From Beroe forskalii (taxonomy: Eukaryota > Ctenophora > Nuda > Beroida > Beroidae), in assembly GCA_011033025.1 (NCBI GenBank), contig WFMF01000101.1:186001-250000 (forward strand): 64,000 nt of DNA. Direction: 5' to 3'. The notes beneath the pieces were generated by a model, which searched no databases, was not told where the DNA came from, and saw only the letters and a program-made list of their open reading frames with translations. Made by a program: the position numbers and the translations under genes. Below, in pieces: positions 11,435 through 21,821 of the stretch (positions within the stretch are counted from its first letter, which is position 1; every line of letters starts with the position of its first letter).

Positions 11435-11570
11435 GGTGAGCCAGGGCCCCCAGGCCCTATTGGACCTCCCGGGTCGCCTGGTGTCAAGGGAGCGACTGGG
11501 GAGAAGGGCGAGCCTGGGTACTCAGGTATGCTGATACAGCACCTCAACTGCAACTGGTATCCCACCAAAG
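11435..11570 (+). CDS. Gene 1 exon 5: end of collagen domain and start of C-terminal domain
   Basis: The exon enters in phase 0 and leaves in phase 1 (ACC AAA G/gtaaga). It encodes the longest uninterrupted triplet run, GEPGPPGPIGPPGSPGVKG then ATGEKGEPGYSG, rich in G-P-P and G-E-K that favour a stable triple helix. After the last Gly comes the non-collagenous MLIQHLNCNWYPTK, with the first Cys of the C-terminal domain. A further acceptor-like AG within the exon is not needed. Confidence 0.8.
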
Positions 11571-11941
11571 GTAAGAGAAATTGTGTTGTGAATTAATGCC
11601 TTCCGATCCCAAGTTTTACTTTCCAATGGAAGTTTTACTTTCCATTCCCAAGTTTCAGTTGGACAGTTGCGATAGATATTATCCTGATGCTGAGAATTTT
11701 ATGGTCAAAAATCATGTCTTAATGCTTATCCATGGGTTCATCCGACCTCTAATCTTAACTTTCCAGCCCATTTTAACCCACCTTTCAAGCAGTCTCTAAC
11801 CCATCTTACTATATTCTGTCCCAACCTTCAATCCATCTGTCAGGCTGGATCTCTAATTTAGCAATCTGACCTTTCTAACCCATTTTCAAACATTCCCTTG
11901 CCCATCTCTGTATCCGTCCTAACCTCCAATCCATGTTCCAG

Positions 11942-12020
11942 GCTGGATCAAGCAGCGAGATGAGCTAGAAACTGTGGAAATCATGTGTCCTTCCCACGCC
12001 ATGTCAACTGTCGGCTGGAA
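11942..12020 (+). CDS. Gene 1 exon 6A: C-terminal domain, first alternative copy
   Basis: 79-bp exon, phase 1 in and phase 2 out (GGC TGG AA/gtaagt). It encodes G-WIKQRDELETVEIMCPSHA-MSTVGW. Exon 6B at 13871 encodes the same residues. Because 79 is not a multiple of three, splicing 6A to 6B would shift the frame and hit a TAG within about ten codons, so the two should be used one at a time. The Cys and the flanking W/GW residues look structural. I do not recognise the domain. Confidence 0.75.
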
Positions 12021-13439
12021 GTAAGTACACTTCTATACACGCTATACATGTATACATTGCTGTTAATTGTACTAATGTATAGTATGTTCAATGTATACAA
12101 TGTATACATTTGCTGATGCACGTGCTGTTATGCCGCGCGCGCGTCGAACACCCGACAGATGGAACCGTCGTATATTATATCATCTACAATATACATACTT
12201 CGTCAAAAAGTTGACATGTCAACTTCTTGACGAAGTAAAAAGGCGTCATTCTGTCTGTCAGGTTTCAGATGTGGCCCGTTACTTCCGACTCAATGCAATT
12301 CATAACAATGCCGCACTGTTGCATGGACCCTAATTCTTTCAGCCAACTTATCTATGCAAACTCAGTTTGTTTCCTAATAACCCTACCGTAGTATTTTTCC
12401 AAGCTGTAAGCATGACAGAGTTTTCTGAAAAATGGACGATATCTTGATCTCGATTATTTCGAATCAATATCCGTAATTATTTTATTTTTAAGTATAAGTG
12501 AAGCCCTTACGATGTCCAATTAGTACTGGAGTGCTGCCTATTGTCAGCCCTATAATAACAATACAAACTTTCTCAATTCTCATATAAAAACCAGCATCTT
12601 CAAAGCATTGTATATTTCTCACTACTTTAACTTTGCATGTTTTGAACCTCATTTATTATTCATTTACGTCTTCCCTTATATTGAGCTGTAATATAATTCT
12701 ATGCATTATGCATTACATTACGACATCCATAGTAATACAGTTACTCTTCCCGGTTATCGTCATTATGTCGTATTTGGCCAACGAGGACTCAGATTTTAGA
12801 GAATACTTCAAGATTTGCTACAAAAAATAATGCCCTGCATGGTCATCACTACTTCCCAGTGTCCTTTTCATGCACCAATAATATAACCATTAACAAGCTG
12901 AAAGATCTGTCCCCTAGTTCAATTTTGTTTAATTTTCAGAGTGATTCTTGAATTCTAGAAATATATAGACTAGATTGACTCCGAACAGAATTTGCAATAC
13001 AAGAGGAGCATAATCTTTTTGTCTAGGTATCTAGTTAAATCAATTGTACAACTAATTTCACTATATAGTGAATTATTTCAACTTTGAATGGGGATGAAAA
13101 TTAATTGCGCTCCTACCCTCTGAGGAAACTGAAAATTGTCGAATTTTATAATCACTGGAACGAGAAAATCTTTGGGGTTCCATTCTAGAATAGATGAATA
13201 GAAGTTTATTGTATAAATTCGTTGTGGAAAAAGGCAGAGATGAATTGATACCTAAATAATGATTTTTGAATTATTAACATTAATCCTAATATTTTGTTTA
13301 TTTGATCTTAAATCGTTATATACTATGCATGACTGGGTTGTGTTATAATCTAATCTTAAATTAATTATTTCAACGATTATACATATTTGGATATTGGTTG
13401 TTGGCTGAGAAAATTACAAATAATATTGCTTGACAATCC

Positions 13440-13514
13440 GGTGACGTCACGAAATACCAGTTACCAAGCAACGCAAGTAACCTAGCAACGCATTGCAATC
13501 TTTAGTGACGTCAC
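13440..13514 (+). promoter_or_regulatory. Paired RFX-like X-boxes flanked by TGACGTCA, copy A
   Basis: GTGACGTCAC at 13441 and again at 13505 bracket GTTACCAAGCAAC and GTAACCTAGCAAC, both close to the RFX X-box consensus GTNRCC(N)nRGYAAC. CCTAGCAACGCATTGCAATC recalls the X1 box used beside a CRE-like X2 box in vertebrate MHC class II promoters, but that is only a likeness of motifs. The block is repeated in copy B at 16577. Function is inferred. Confidence 0.4.
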
Positions 13515-13870
13515 AGAGCGCGTGAGGGCTCACGCACTACTATCACGCGTTACATGTGCTGCTCACGCAAAAGTGCTTCGCTACCAGCACTTGTGTCGCA
13601 GCTGAACTCAATATTCTAAACCAATCAGGGTGCTGATCCTTCTTAATGAACCAATCTGGTCGCTCAGTTGCTGCGCCATTTGTTAAAAAGGAAATCTTAT
13701 CTGTGTGAAACCTGTTTCTGTCTATGTTCCTTTTGTGTATATCCCTTACAAAACTCATTTGTCTGTTCCTATTTTCATCTGTCAGGCTGGATCTCTAATC
13801 TGCCCTTCTAACCCATTTTCAAACATACCCTAACCCATCTCTCTATCTTAACCTCCAACCCATCTGCCAG

Positions 13871-13949
13871 GCTGGATCAAGCAGCGTGATGAACTAGAAA
13901 CTGTGGAAATCATGTGCCCCTCCCACGCCATGTCAACTGTCGGCTGGAA
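13871..13949 (+). CDS. Gene 1 exon 6B: C-terminal domain, second alternative copy
   Basis: Same length, phases and splice sites as exon 6A (acceptor CATCTGCCAG, donor AA/gtaagt). Nucleotide differences from 6A are four, all third-position and silent: CGA/CGT, GAG/GAA, TGT/TGC and CCT/CCC. The surrounding introns have diverged by many substitutions and indels, so the peptide has been kept by selection or gene conversion in both copies. It may pair preferentially with one of the two terminal exons; sequence alone does not say which. Confidence 0.75.
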
Positions 13950-15060
13950 GTAAGTACACTTCTATACACGCTATACATGTACACATTGCTGTTAATTGTA
14001 CTAATGTATAGTATATTCAATGTATACATTTGCTGATGCACGTGCTGTTATGCCGCGCGCGCGTCGATCACCTGACAGATGGAATCTACAATATACAAGT
14101 CAACTTCCTAACGAAGTAAAAAGACAAAAAGGCATAATTCTGTCTGTCAGGTTTCAGATGTGGCCATACTTCAGACTCAATGTAATTCATAACACTGCTG
14201 CACTTATAATGCATGGACATGCATGGACCCTAATTCTTTCAGCCAACTTATCTATGCCAACTCAGTTTGTTTCCTAATAACCCTACCGTAATATTTTTTC
14301 GAAGTTGTAAGCATGCCAGAGTTTTCTGAAAAATCGTGGATATCTTGATCTCGATAATTCGAATCAATATTCGTAATATTATTTTATTTTCAAGTTCTAT
14401 AAGTGAAGCCCTTACGATGCCCAATAAGTACTGGAGTGCTGCCCATTGTCAGCCCTATTATAACAGTACAAACTTTCTCATATAAAAACCAGCATCTTCA
14501 AAGCATTGTATATTTCTCACTACTTTAACTTTGCATGTTTTGAACCTCATTTATTATTCATCTACGTCTTCCCTTATATTGAGCTGTATTAATTCAATGC
14601 ATTATGCATTACATGACGACATCCCTAGTAATACAGTTATATTCTTCCCGGTTATTATGTCGTATTAGGCCAACGAGGGCTCATATTCTAGAGAATATGC
14701 TTCAAGATTTGCTACAAAAAATAAATCCCTGCATGGTCATCTCTACTTTCCAGTGTCCTTTTCATGCACCAATAACCATTAACAAGCTGAAAGATATGTC
14801 CCCTTTCATTTTTTCTAAACTTCAGTGTGATTCCTAAATTCTATTATAGACTAGATAGTAGATTGGCTCCGGACTAAATTTACAATACAAGAGGAGCATA
14901 ATCAGATAATCCTTCTTGTGTAGGTATCTAGTTAAATCAATTGTACAACTGAATAAAGTGAGTTATTTAAAATTTGAATGGGGATCAAAATTAATTGCTT
15001 ACCTACCATCTTATCTGAGGAAACTGAAAATCGTCGTATTTCATAATCACTGGAACGGGA

Positions 15061-16289
15061 TAGGGTTTCCATCTAGATATTATCTAGATAAGATTATCTA
15101 GACAATTTGCAAAAAATCATTATCTATTTATCTAGATAATTTGTACTAGATATCTAGATAAATTTCATATCCCTTTTGCCATGAAATTTCAGCTAAAATC
15201 GCCATTTTTCCTGAACTTCTTCAATAATTGTAGGATTTCAAATATTCAAAATTTCTGATCTGATCATTTTCAATTTTCATACCCGTTTCGGAGATCTTAG
15301 GTAGTAAGACAACTTATGGCTATGCATAGGACTTGGGCAACTCATTTCATAATTCTATTTGGACATAGTTCAATGTTTAGGGCACCCAGGTTCATGGGCA
15401 GGCTGTTTGGCTTCAAGTACTATCTGTTTTACTGATGATTTGACCTTTGTTAAACTGATATGAATAGCTACAGAATTAGAAGCTGAAGGCGTTGTTCAAA
15501 GTATCTTATCACATCTTACAAATCGTCATTTGCCACTTAACGAAAGTTAAATACCTACTCGAAACACTCGATATTCTGCTTCCAATTTATGTCAAATTAT
15601 TGACGCCCTTTGACAAAAAGTAGGCTGTAAATATGTACGAAAGTAGCCTCCAGCTATGGCAAAGTGATTGCTTATTTGAAAGTAATCTACAAAACGATCA
15701 ATATTAATGCATTCAGCTCAAGAGTCAAGGAACTGTCAACTTTGGTTCGTTATCATGATTTAATACGAGGGAATTTGATTCCTTATTTCTTATTCAGTTA
15801 TTCTCAATTTTACCAGCATTCCAGAAAATCCGAGGCCATCATCATGAAATTTACTTTATTTCCACATTAATTGACTGTTTTCCGATGAATAATGCAACTA
15901 ATTGGTATAGCAACTAATTAATAGCAACTAATTGGTATATAATGTTGTTACTTTATGATGGGAGAATTTATGGGTGATTACTGATTTCAACTCAATCAAA
16001 ATGAAGCAATGAATGTCCTGAACTCGATTCAAAATCCTAATATCCTCATGAACTTTTGGTGGTCATTAATATCATTCATTTCAATAGCTGACAATATGAA
16101 TAAACAACAGCTGGTTATGGGATGATGTTCCACTGCAACAGCCGTGCATTTCTAACGTTGGAAATTGTGTCAAATTTGGATAAATTTCGGATTCAAAAAT
16201 TATCTAGTTTATCTAGATAATCTAGATAATGGCGAAAAAATTATCTATTTATCTAGATAAAAGATTTCAAGTAGATAATGGAAACCCTA
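15061..16289. mobile_element. Non-autonomous hAT-type element in copy B
   Basis: The element begins TAGGGTTTCCAT and ends ATGGAAACCCTA, a 12-bp perfect terminal inverted repeat, flanked by the 8-bp direct repeat GAACGGGA (15053-15060 and 16290-16297). An 8-bp target duplication and a TAGGG terminus fit the hAT superfamily. Copy A has the uninterrupted site (CACTGGAACGAGAAAATCTT). Subterminal regions carry many TTATCTAGATAA words, probable transposase-binding repeats. No transposase is encoded (longest frame 68 residues), so it would depend on an autonomous relative. Confidence 0.85.
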
Positions 16290-16576
16290 GAACGGGAAAA
16301 CCTTTGGGTTCCATTCTAGAATAGTTGAATGGAAGTTTATTGTATGAATTCGTTGTGGAAAAAGGCAGAGATGAATTGATACCTAACTAAAGATTGCCAA
16401 AGTTTTTAAATTATTAACATTTTAATATTTGGTTTATTTGATCTTAAATCTTTATTTATTATGCATGAATGGGTTGTGTTATAATCTAATAATAAATTAA
16501 TTACCTTAACGATTATACATATTTGGATATTGGTTGTTGGCTGAGAAAATTACAAATTATATAGCTTGAAACTCCG

Positions 16577-16650
16577 GTGACGTCACGAAATACCAGTTAC
16601 CAAGCAACGCAAGTAACCTAGCAACGCATTGCAATCTTTAGTGACGTCAC
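16577..16650 (+). promoter_or_regulatory. Paired RFX-like X-boxes flanked by TGACGTCA, copy B
   Basis: Same arrangement as in copy A: GTGACGTCAC, GTTACCAAGCAAC, GTAACCTAGCAAC, then GTGACGTCAC. The core between the two TGACGTCA words appears unchanged between copies, while other parts of the duplicated intron show indels. That is compatible with constraint, or with gene conversion. Confidence 0.4.
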
Positions 16651-18237
16651 AGGGCGCGTGAGGGCTCACGCGTTACATGTGCTGCTCACGCGAAAGTGCT
16701 TCGCTACGAGCATTTGTGTCGCAGCTGACCTCAATATTCTAAACCAATCAGGATGCTGATCCTTCTTAATGAACCAATCGGGTCGCTCAGTTGCTGCGCC
16801 ATTTCTTAAAAAGGAAATCTTATCTGTGTGAAACCTGTTTCTGTTTATGTTCCTTTTGTGTATATCCCTTACAAAACTCATTTGTCTGTTCCCTATTTTT
16901 GTTCCAACTTTCACACTCTGTTCAATTTTATTCTATTGTACTTGGTGTATTCTTCCACCAGACCTTTCTCACATGTTATTAAGTGTATAATAAGCTTCGC
17001 TTCAATATTCAAATGCTGTCGCTCAAAAACTGTTTTTATCGGTATACTGGTATAGAACGCTTGTGCTACAATCCTACACTCTCTCGTATGTTGCCAATAA
17101 TCACACAAAATAATTGAAACCCCTGAGTAATTTACTACTTTACTAATTTTCGGAAACTCTCTAGCATGTAAGAAATCAGTGATTTTGATGCCATTTCATA
17201 TAACTTTCTCCCTTCGTAGAATTGACGCATGTGGTTGAAACTCTGATTGAATGATCAACCGACTACCACCTTATCATGAAAACCAAAGGCCATGTTCAAA
17301 TTGTAGGCGTTTCTTTGACTGTAAAGTTTACCCACAGGCCCCTTCGACACCAACCAATCAGCGCGTGAGTTGAAGGTAAACTCGTGTGCTGATTGGCGTA
17401 CGCTATGACGATAATACAATATCGGGATCCTACGGCACCGATATGAGAATTTATCTCTCTAGCATCACTATACAGTAGTGGCTATAATCCGTACGACGCC
17501 CATGTAAAACTGAGGTTTATTCTCAATGAACTATCCCTAAAAACTTTCATCACGTTCAAAATAGCTCCATTACCAGACTTTTAGCTGTAAATTACCGTCT
17601 ACTTTGAAAACAAATGATGCACTAATTCCCTCAAAGTCCACTGAAATTACCAGTGTCGTGCCACCCTAGGAACTCTCTCTCCAAGGCTGTATTTCTGTGG
17701 AATGACACTTTTTAATTACTGAAATTTGGAAATATCATTCTGTAAGTATGTACTTTGAAAGAAAGTCGCGTCTCTAGGCTGAACCGACATCTCAGATCCT
17801 ACTCTTTAGTACTCTGTACACATAAGACGAACATACATCCTTGAAAAATAATTTATATATTATGCGCCTCGTAATTTAGGTTGCATATGCGGTGTGTATC
17901 AGGCGGCTACAAATTTTGAAATACATTGAACAACCAATATCCAAATATATTGATATTTTTGTATAGAAATTGTAGTTATGTAATTTTCAAATTGAGCTAG
18001 CTTTCTACCGACCGCATGATGGACCAGAATCATATAATTTTAATTAATTTTTTAGATTCTAACCTAATTTTAATTCCATTATATAACACGACTCGATGAG
18101 ATCTTTTGTGGTCACGTGATCAGAATGCCGGCTGCTCATTGGTGGATCTTATTCAGCTATGTATTTACGCTGTGAATATATTCAAATTTTAAGCCACCGG
18201 ATTTTAGTTCTCACTGTAATAATTTCAAATTGAAGAG

Positions 18238-18600
18238 CTTCACGTGTTCAACAGTTACATAATATACGTGGATTCCGAGTTTGGTTTTATTACGAGTAAC
18301 GTCACGCAAACCACAAACACGTATCCTCCGCCTCGGTGGTTGTCTTGAGGTCACGTGACCCTCACGCGTAGCCCACGTGACTCACGCGTGACAACGCACG
18401 TGCTCTCCATTGGTTACTTAGCAACGCCCACGTGCACACAACTTCACTTTATTGCGGCATTCGTGTGAGCTATCAGTTAGTTGTCGCCACAGTACCTGCC
18501 CAGCCGCTTTCATCTCGATCACGTGGCAGTCACGTGACCGTCATCTGCGTACCACGTGACCTCCCCACGCAGAGCACGTGACCAGGCCGACATTAAGATG
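18238..18600. promoter_or_regulatory. Dense CACGTG cluster with CCAAT and X-box motifs
   Basis: About nine CACGTG E-boxes, many as TCACGTGAC, lie within roughly 360 bp, together with ATTGG (an inverted CCAAT box) and GGTTACTTAGCAACGC, a good RFX X-box. The block is richer in CG dinucleotides than its surroundings. It could be an internal promoter or enhancer of gene 1, or the promoter of an unseen gene. An ATG at 18597 downstream has no convincing donor. Confidence 0.4.
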
Positions 18601-20190
18601 CGACATTCCTCCACGGAGATGGCCTGTAATATATCAGGTGCTGAGAACATACCATTTCTACTTTATTTTACACTCTAGACGCACCTCCAAATGATCTGAA
18701 ATTCGCATTACTCCAGCCCTGCATCCCTCACATACGAGAAAAACTAGTCACGCCCACACCGCCGATTACTAATAACACAACGACTTATTCTCCGAAAAAA
18801 CACAAATATTTACACGCCCTCCAAAAACGTAGCTTCCGTTTTACGACCATCGGATTTTTGTTTAAATCCTGAAAATTCCAAGCAATTTTAATTGTTTTTT
18901 AGAAGAAAAAATTCGGGATGATATGCAGAGTATGCTGTAAAAGAAGTGGTTAAAAAGTATATTCAAAATAACATGGAGTAATATGCTGATGATTTAGATG
19001 GCAGTAATAGTTCTAAGGGCCGTGGGATAATAATAAAAGTTTCTTAATGACGTCATGATCATGGTTTTGAGTGGTAAATCTATGACACTAAACCGCGAAT
19101 TCATTTTATGAGCGGTCTAAAGTAATCAACTCGTACCACCGATGACGCCCGCCTGTAATTCTCTATACCCGGTCTAACCTCAATTAATAGTCACGTGAAA
19201 TGTCTCTAAAGTCGCACTTACTTGCCCAATTTTCCATTATATCCCGTGTTAGCAATCGCACAACGACACCATGGCTATTAAAGAGACAAGGACAACTTTC
19301 ATTGGAATGTAATTTGCTCTGTCGGTACATTGAAATCAATACTTTAAGGGTAAAGTTGTGTTTTGAATATAATGAGTGAAGCACTATTTTCATTTAATAT
19401 TTCCTGAAAATCTTGAAAACGTTGCCAAAGTTGGACGATATTTTCTTAGAATTTACCTCAATAATGGAATCATTTACGGCTGTGATGGCAAGATAACGTG
19501 AGAAATAAACCCTTTGGAAATACCGGAAATCAAAAAACTTGGATGCCCCCTAAACCGCCCATTATTGCCCCCAACCCCCCCCCCCCGCCCCTGATATCCG
19601 AATCAAGCTTTAAATCGCCACAGCTGCATTGAATGATAAACTGCTACAAGAAGCACCAGGAAGCAATGATTTATTATACTCATAATATTACTATGTTGCT
19701 GTGCTGCATAAGATTGCATTAAATTGCATAATTGTGTTATTATCATTCGTAAGCTCAATATTGAACTCAAACATTAATGTAACTCATTTTTCGAGTTACT
19801 CTGTTACTCAAGTTACCATGTTACTCTGTATAAGGCCAATATAATTCTTGTTTTATGTTACTCGTGGTATGTAAAATAAATCAGGAACGATCGTTTTGTT
19901 TTCTGTGTGTTTGTGTTTGCGTTATTGTCACCACCTGAACGTGTCAATTGATCAATTGCCCAATTTGCCCAACGTGTCAATTCCCACAATTTTCCATTCT
20001 CTCCTTCAATGCTTTCAATTTTCTTTCGCTCCTCATCAGCTAAAGTCCCTTTTTCTTCCTTTGAACAGTTTGAAAACACCCTTCTTACAATTGTTTTTGT
20101 CTGTTTTTAGATCATTCAGCACCTTTCGTCCCAAGAGACTTGATCTTTGTGTGTGCAGCTACAGAATAGGCGATTTAAAGCCCCCAATTG

Positions 20191-20217
20191 ACATTCTAAA
20201 CCCTGATAATGACGTCA
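20191..20217 (+). repeat. Dispersed TGACGTCA-bounded unit, partial
   Basis: ACATTCTAAACCCTGATAATGACGTCA matches the right half of the dispersed unit; the left TGACGTCA end is missing. Confidence 0.55.
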
Positions 20218-21225
20218 CTTTCACTCGCCTGCTGTTCATTGCTGCCACAGATAATCAAGCAGCATCGCTGCCGCCTCTTCTTCCCACCATTAGACGCTGT
20301 CAAACTGTCCCAACTATTTATACTTTCCGCTTTTCTACTCGAAAAATCTAAAGAATTGTGAGCTACAGCCTACAAGAAATTGCTAAAACTGCACATGCTG
20401 GATGAGGTATTGCAAAACGGTTTCCTTCCTGTAACTTACTAACTGTCACACAATGCTTGGATGCAGCAAGATGATGATAATTGTATAATCCTGCATCGAA
20501 ATCCCGCTTTAAGAGTTTTAACCCAGTCATTCGTTCTTCCTAATTCTGACACAAACTTACCACAGCCTTCTGACAACTCCTACCAATCTTACTACACCAC
20601 TCACGACACCGTCTCTTACCATCGCTTGCTCAATGTAAACCTTGCAATGTGTCAACTACTCTCTGAGTATTGCTGAAAGTAAACGTCGAGCACTAAAAAT
20701 AGGCGTTTTAAGGCAGTCTATTCACCATGAAACTGATGTCACTTCAAACCGTCTATGTTTACTGTGCAGCCTGAATTATTCCGATCTTATCCTCTGTTCA
20801 TTCTTTCAACATTCTTAACTTTTGACATCCCTTTTTATCCGCTGAATCCTACAACTAAGATATAGCCCTGTGCCGTCAGTAATTTCTGGCCTTGCCTCCT
20901 AATGTCTCACAAATGTCTGGTCTCTGTCTAGTGCGCTATTCCACACTGTCTCCTGTCCCTTGCAGTATCTAAAATGTCTCTGTCTAGCTCTGCTACTGTG
21001 ACGAACTGACAAAGTCCGCTATTCCACACTGTCTCCTGCAGTATCTAAATGTCTCATATTTCCAGTCTAGAACTGTCTCACATAGTCCCAATTCTGTTGT
21101 CTGTACTCCGGCTTGACAGCTATCACTTCCCAAGCCGTCTAGCTCTGTGACTGTTTCGGAAATATCCCTAATGTCTTTCTAGTTCTGTCCGCGTTACAGT
21201 ATTTTATTTTCTGCCCAACACAGTG

Positions 21226-21590
21226 CTGTATTTCTTTTTCCCTGTTCAACGATTCATGTCCCCATCCAACTCAGGATTTTATTTCTGTCCAACACTGTGC
21301 TGTATTTTTGTCCAACACAGTGCTGTATTTCTGTCCCAAACAAAGCTTCATTTCTGTCCAACATAGTGCTGTATTTCCGTCCAACATGATACTGTATTTC
21401 TGTCCAACACAGTGCTGTATATCTGTCCAACACAGTGCTGTATTTCTGTCCTACACAGTGCTGTATTTCTGTCCAACACAGTGCTGTGTTTCTCCAGTCC
21501 CTGTCCAACACAGTGCTGTTTTTCTGTCCACCATTGTGCTGTCTTTCTCCTGTCCTACACGGTGCTGTATTTCTGTCCCTGTTTCACACA
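21226..21590 (+). repeat. Minisatellite of about 23 bp just upstream of terminal exon T1
   Basis: Roughly fourteen copies of a unit like TCCAACACAGTGCTGTATTT plus CTG, with lengths varying between 22 and about 30 bp and point differences. Each copy carries a CACAG acceptor-like word and a pyrimidine-rich TTTCTGTCC. The array ends about 20 bp before the true acceptor (CTCCCCCGCAG). The proteins read from it on both strands are artefacts of the repeat. Confidence 0.85.
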
Positions 21591-21610
21591 GATAACGATC
21601 TCCCCCGCAG

Positions 21611-21713
21611 ACACCGGCGACAGCTGAACAAGAGCAACCTCCTTGAGTACAAAGTTCACTGCTGCGAACTCATCCTAACGTCCACCTCAGAAGCGCACCT
21701 GCGTGAGCCCTAA
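21611..21713 (+). CDS. Gene 1 terminal exon T1
   Basis: The acceptor is ATCTCCCCCGCAG. The exon supplies one base to finish the Lys codon left by exon 6, then reads HRRQLNKSNLLEYKVHCCEL and ILTSTSEAHLREP before TAA at 21711-21713. It aligns with terminal exon T2 over V-x-C-C-E-L-I/L-L, the core of the C-terminal domain, but the flanks differ. The stop lies in a short direct repeat (GCGTGAGCCCTAACGCAGTTCT, twice). ATTAAA at 22269 is a possible polyadenylation signal. Confidence 0.7.
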
Positions 21714-21749
21714 CGCAGTTCTGCGTGAGCCCTAACGCAGTTCTGCGTG

Positions 21750-21821
21750 TGACGTCACGTTATTATTTACACATGTCACGCGTGGTGTTGTCATAGCAAC
21801 GCGTGGTGTTGTCATGGAAAC
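21750..21821 (+). promoter_or_regulatory. TGACGTCA plus two X-box-like palindromes after T1
   Basis: TGACGTCA at 21750, then GTTGTCATAGCAAC at 21787 and GTTGTCATGGAAAC at 21808, both near-perfect X-box palindromes 21 bp apart within a duplicated GCGTGGTGTTGTCAT. In the mRNA they would fall in the T1 3' UTR. RFX binding is inferred from motif only. Confidence 0.35.

Larger units (their letters stand above)
11833..13776 (+). repeat. Tandem segmental duplication, copy A
   Basis: Copy A and copy B (13777-16898) align along their whole length, from CATCTGTCAGGCTGGATCTC through the penultimate exon, the GTATAC-rich stretch after it, and down to TTACAAAACTCATTTGTCTG. Divergence in the introns (small indels and scattered substitutions) shows the duplication is not very recent. 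Copy A keeps the empty site for the hAT element found in copy B. Boundaries are good to about 10 bp. Confidence 0.9.
13777..16898 (+). repeat. Tandem segmental duplication, copy B
   Basis: Second copy of the segment, longer than copy A mainly because of a 1.23-kb hAT insertion plus its 8-bp target duplication. It begins directly where copy A ends (ATTTTCATCTGTCAGGCTGG) and ends at TTTGTCTGTTCCCTATTTTT. The short opposite-strand frames at 13543-13758 and 16666-16914 are the same duplicated sequence and show no coding evidence. Confidence 0.9.
16899..21225. other. Gene 1 intron between exon 6B and terminal exon T1
   Basis: No exon recognised except weak candidates. It contains the CACGTG cluster near 18.3-18.6 kb, a poly-C tract near 19570, and a T/C-rich stretch from 19.9 kb with a 151-codon open frame that is low-complexity and includes a TGACGTCA unit at 20191-20217. 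Degenerate TGTCTC/CTGTCC repeats from about 20.88 kb lead into the minisatellite. Confidence 0.5.

Noticed and set aside
16666..16914. 82-codon frame on the - strand, nearly repeated at 13543-13758
   Set aside because: Its apparent conservation comes from the segmental duplication itself; it overlaps the X-box/CRE module and has no other support.
19896..20351. 151-codon open frame on the + strand
   Set aside because: Leu/Ser/Pro-rich product of a T/C-rich tract that contains a TGACGTCA repeat unit; no domain or splice support.
21226..21590. Evenly repeated units that could suggest a CRISPR array
   Set aside because: Units abut without unique spacers, and the genome is eukaryotic; it is a minisatellite.
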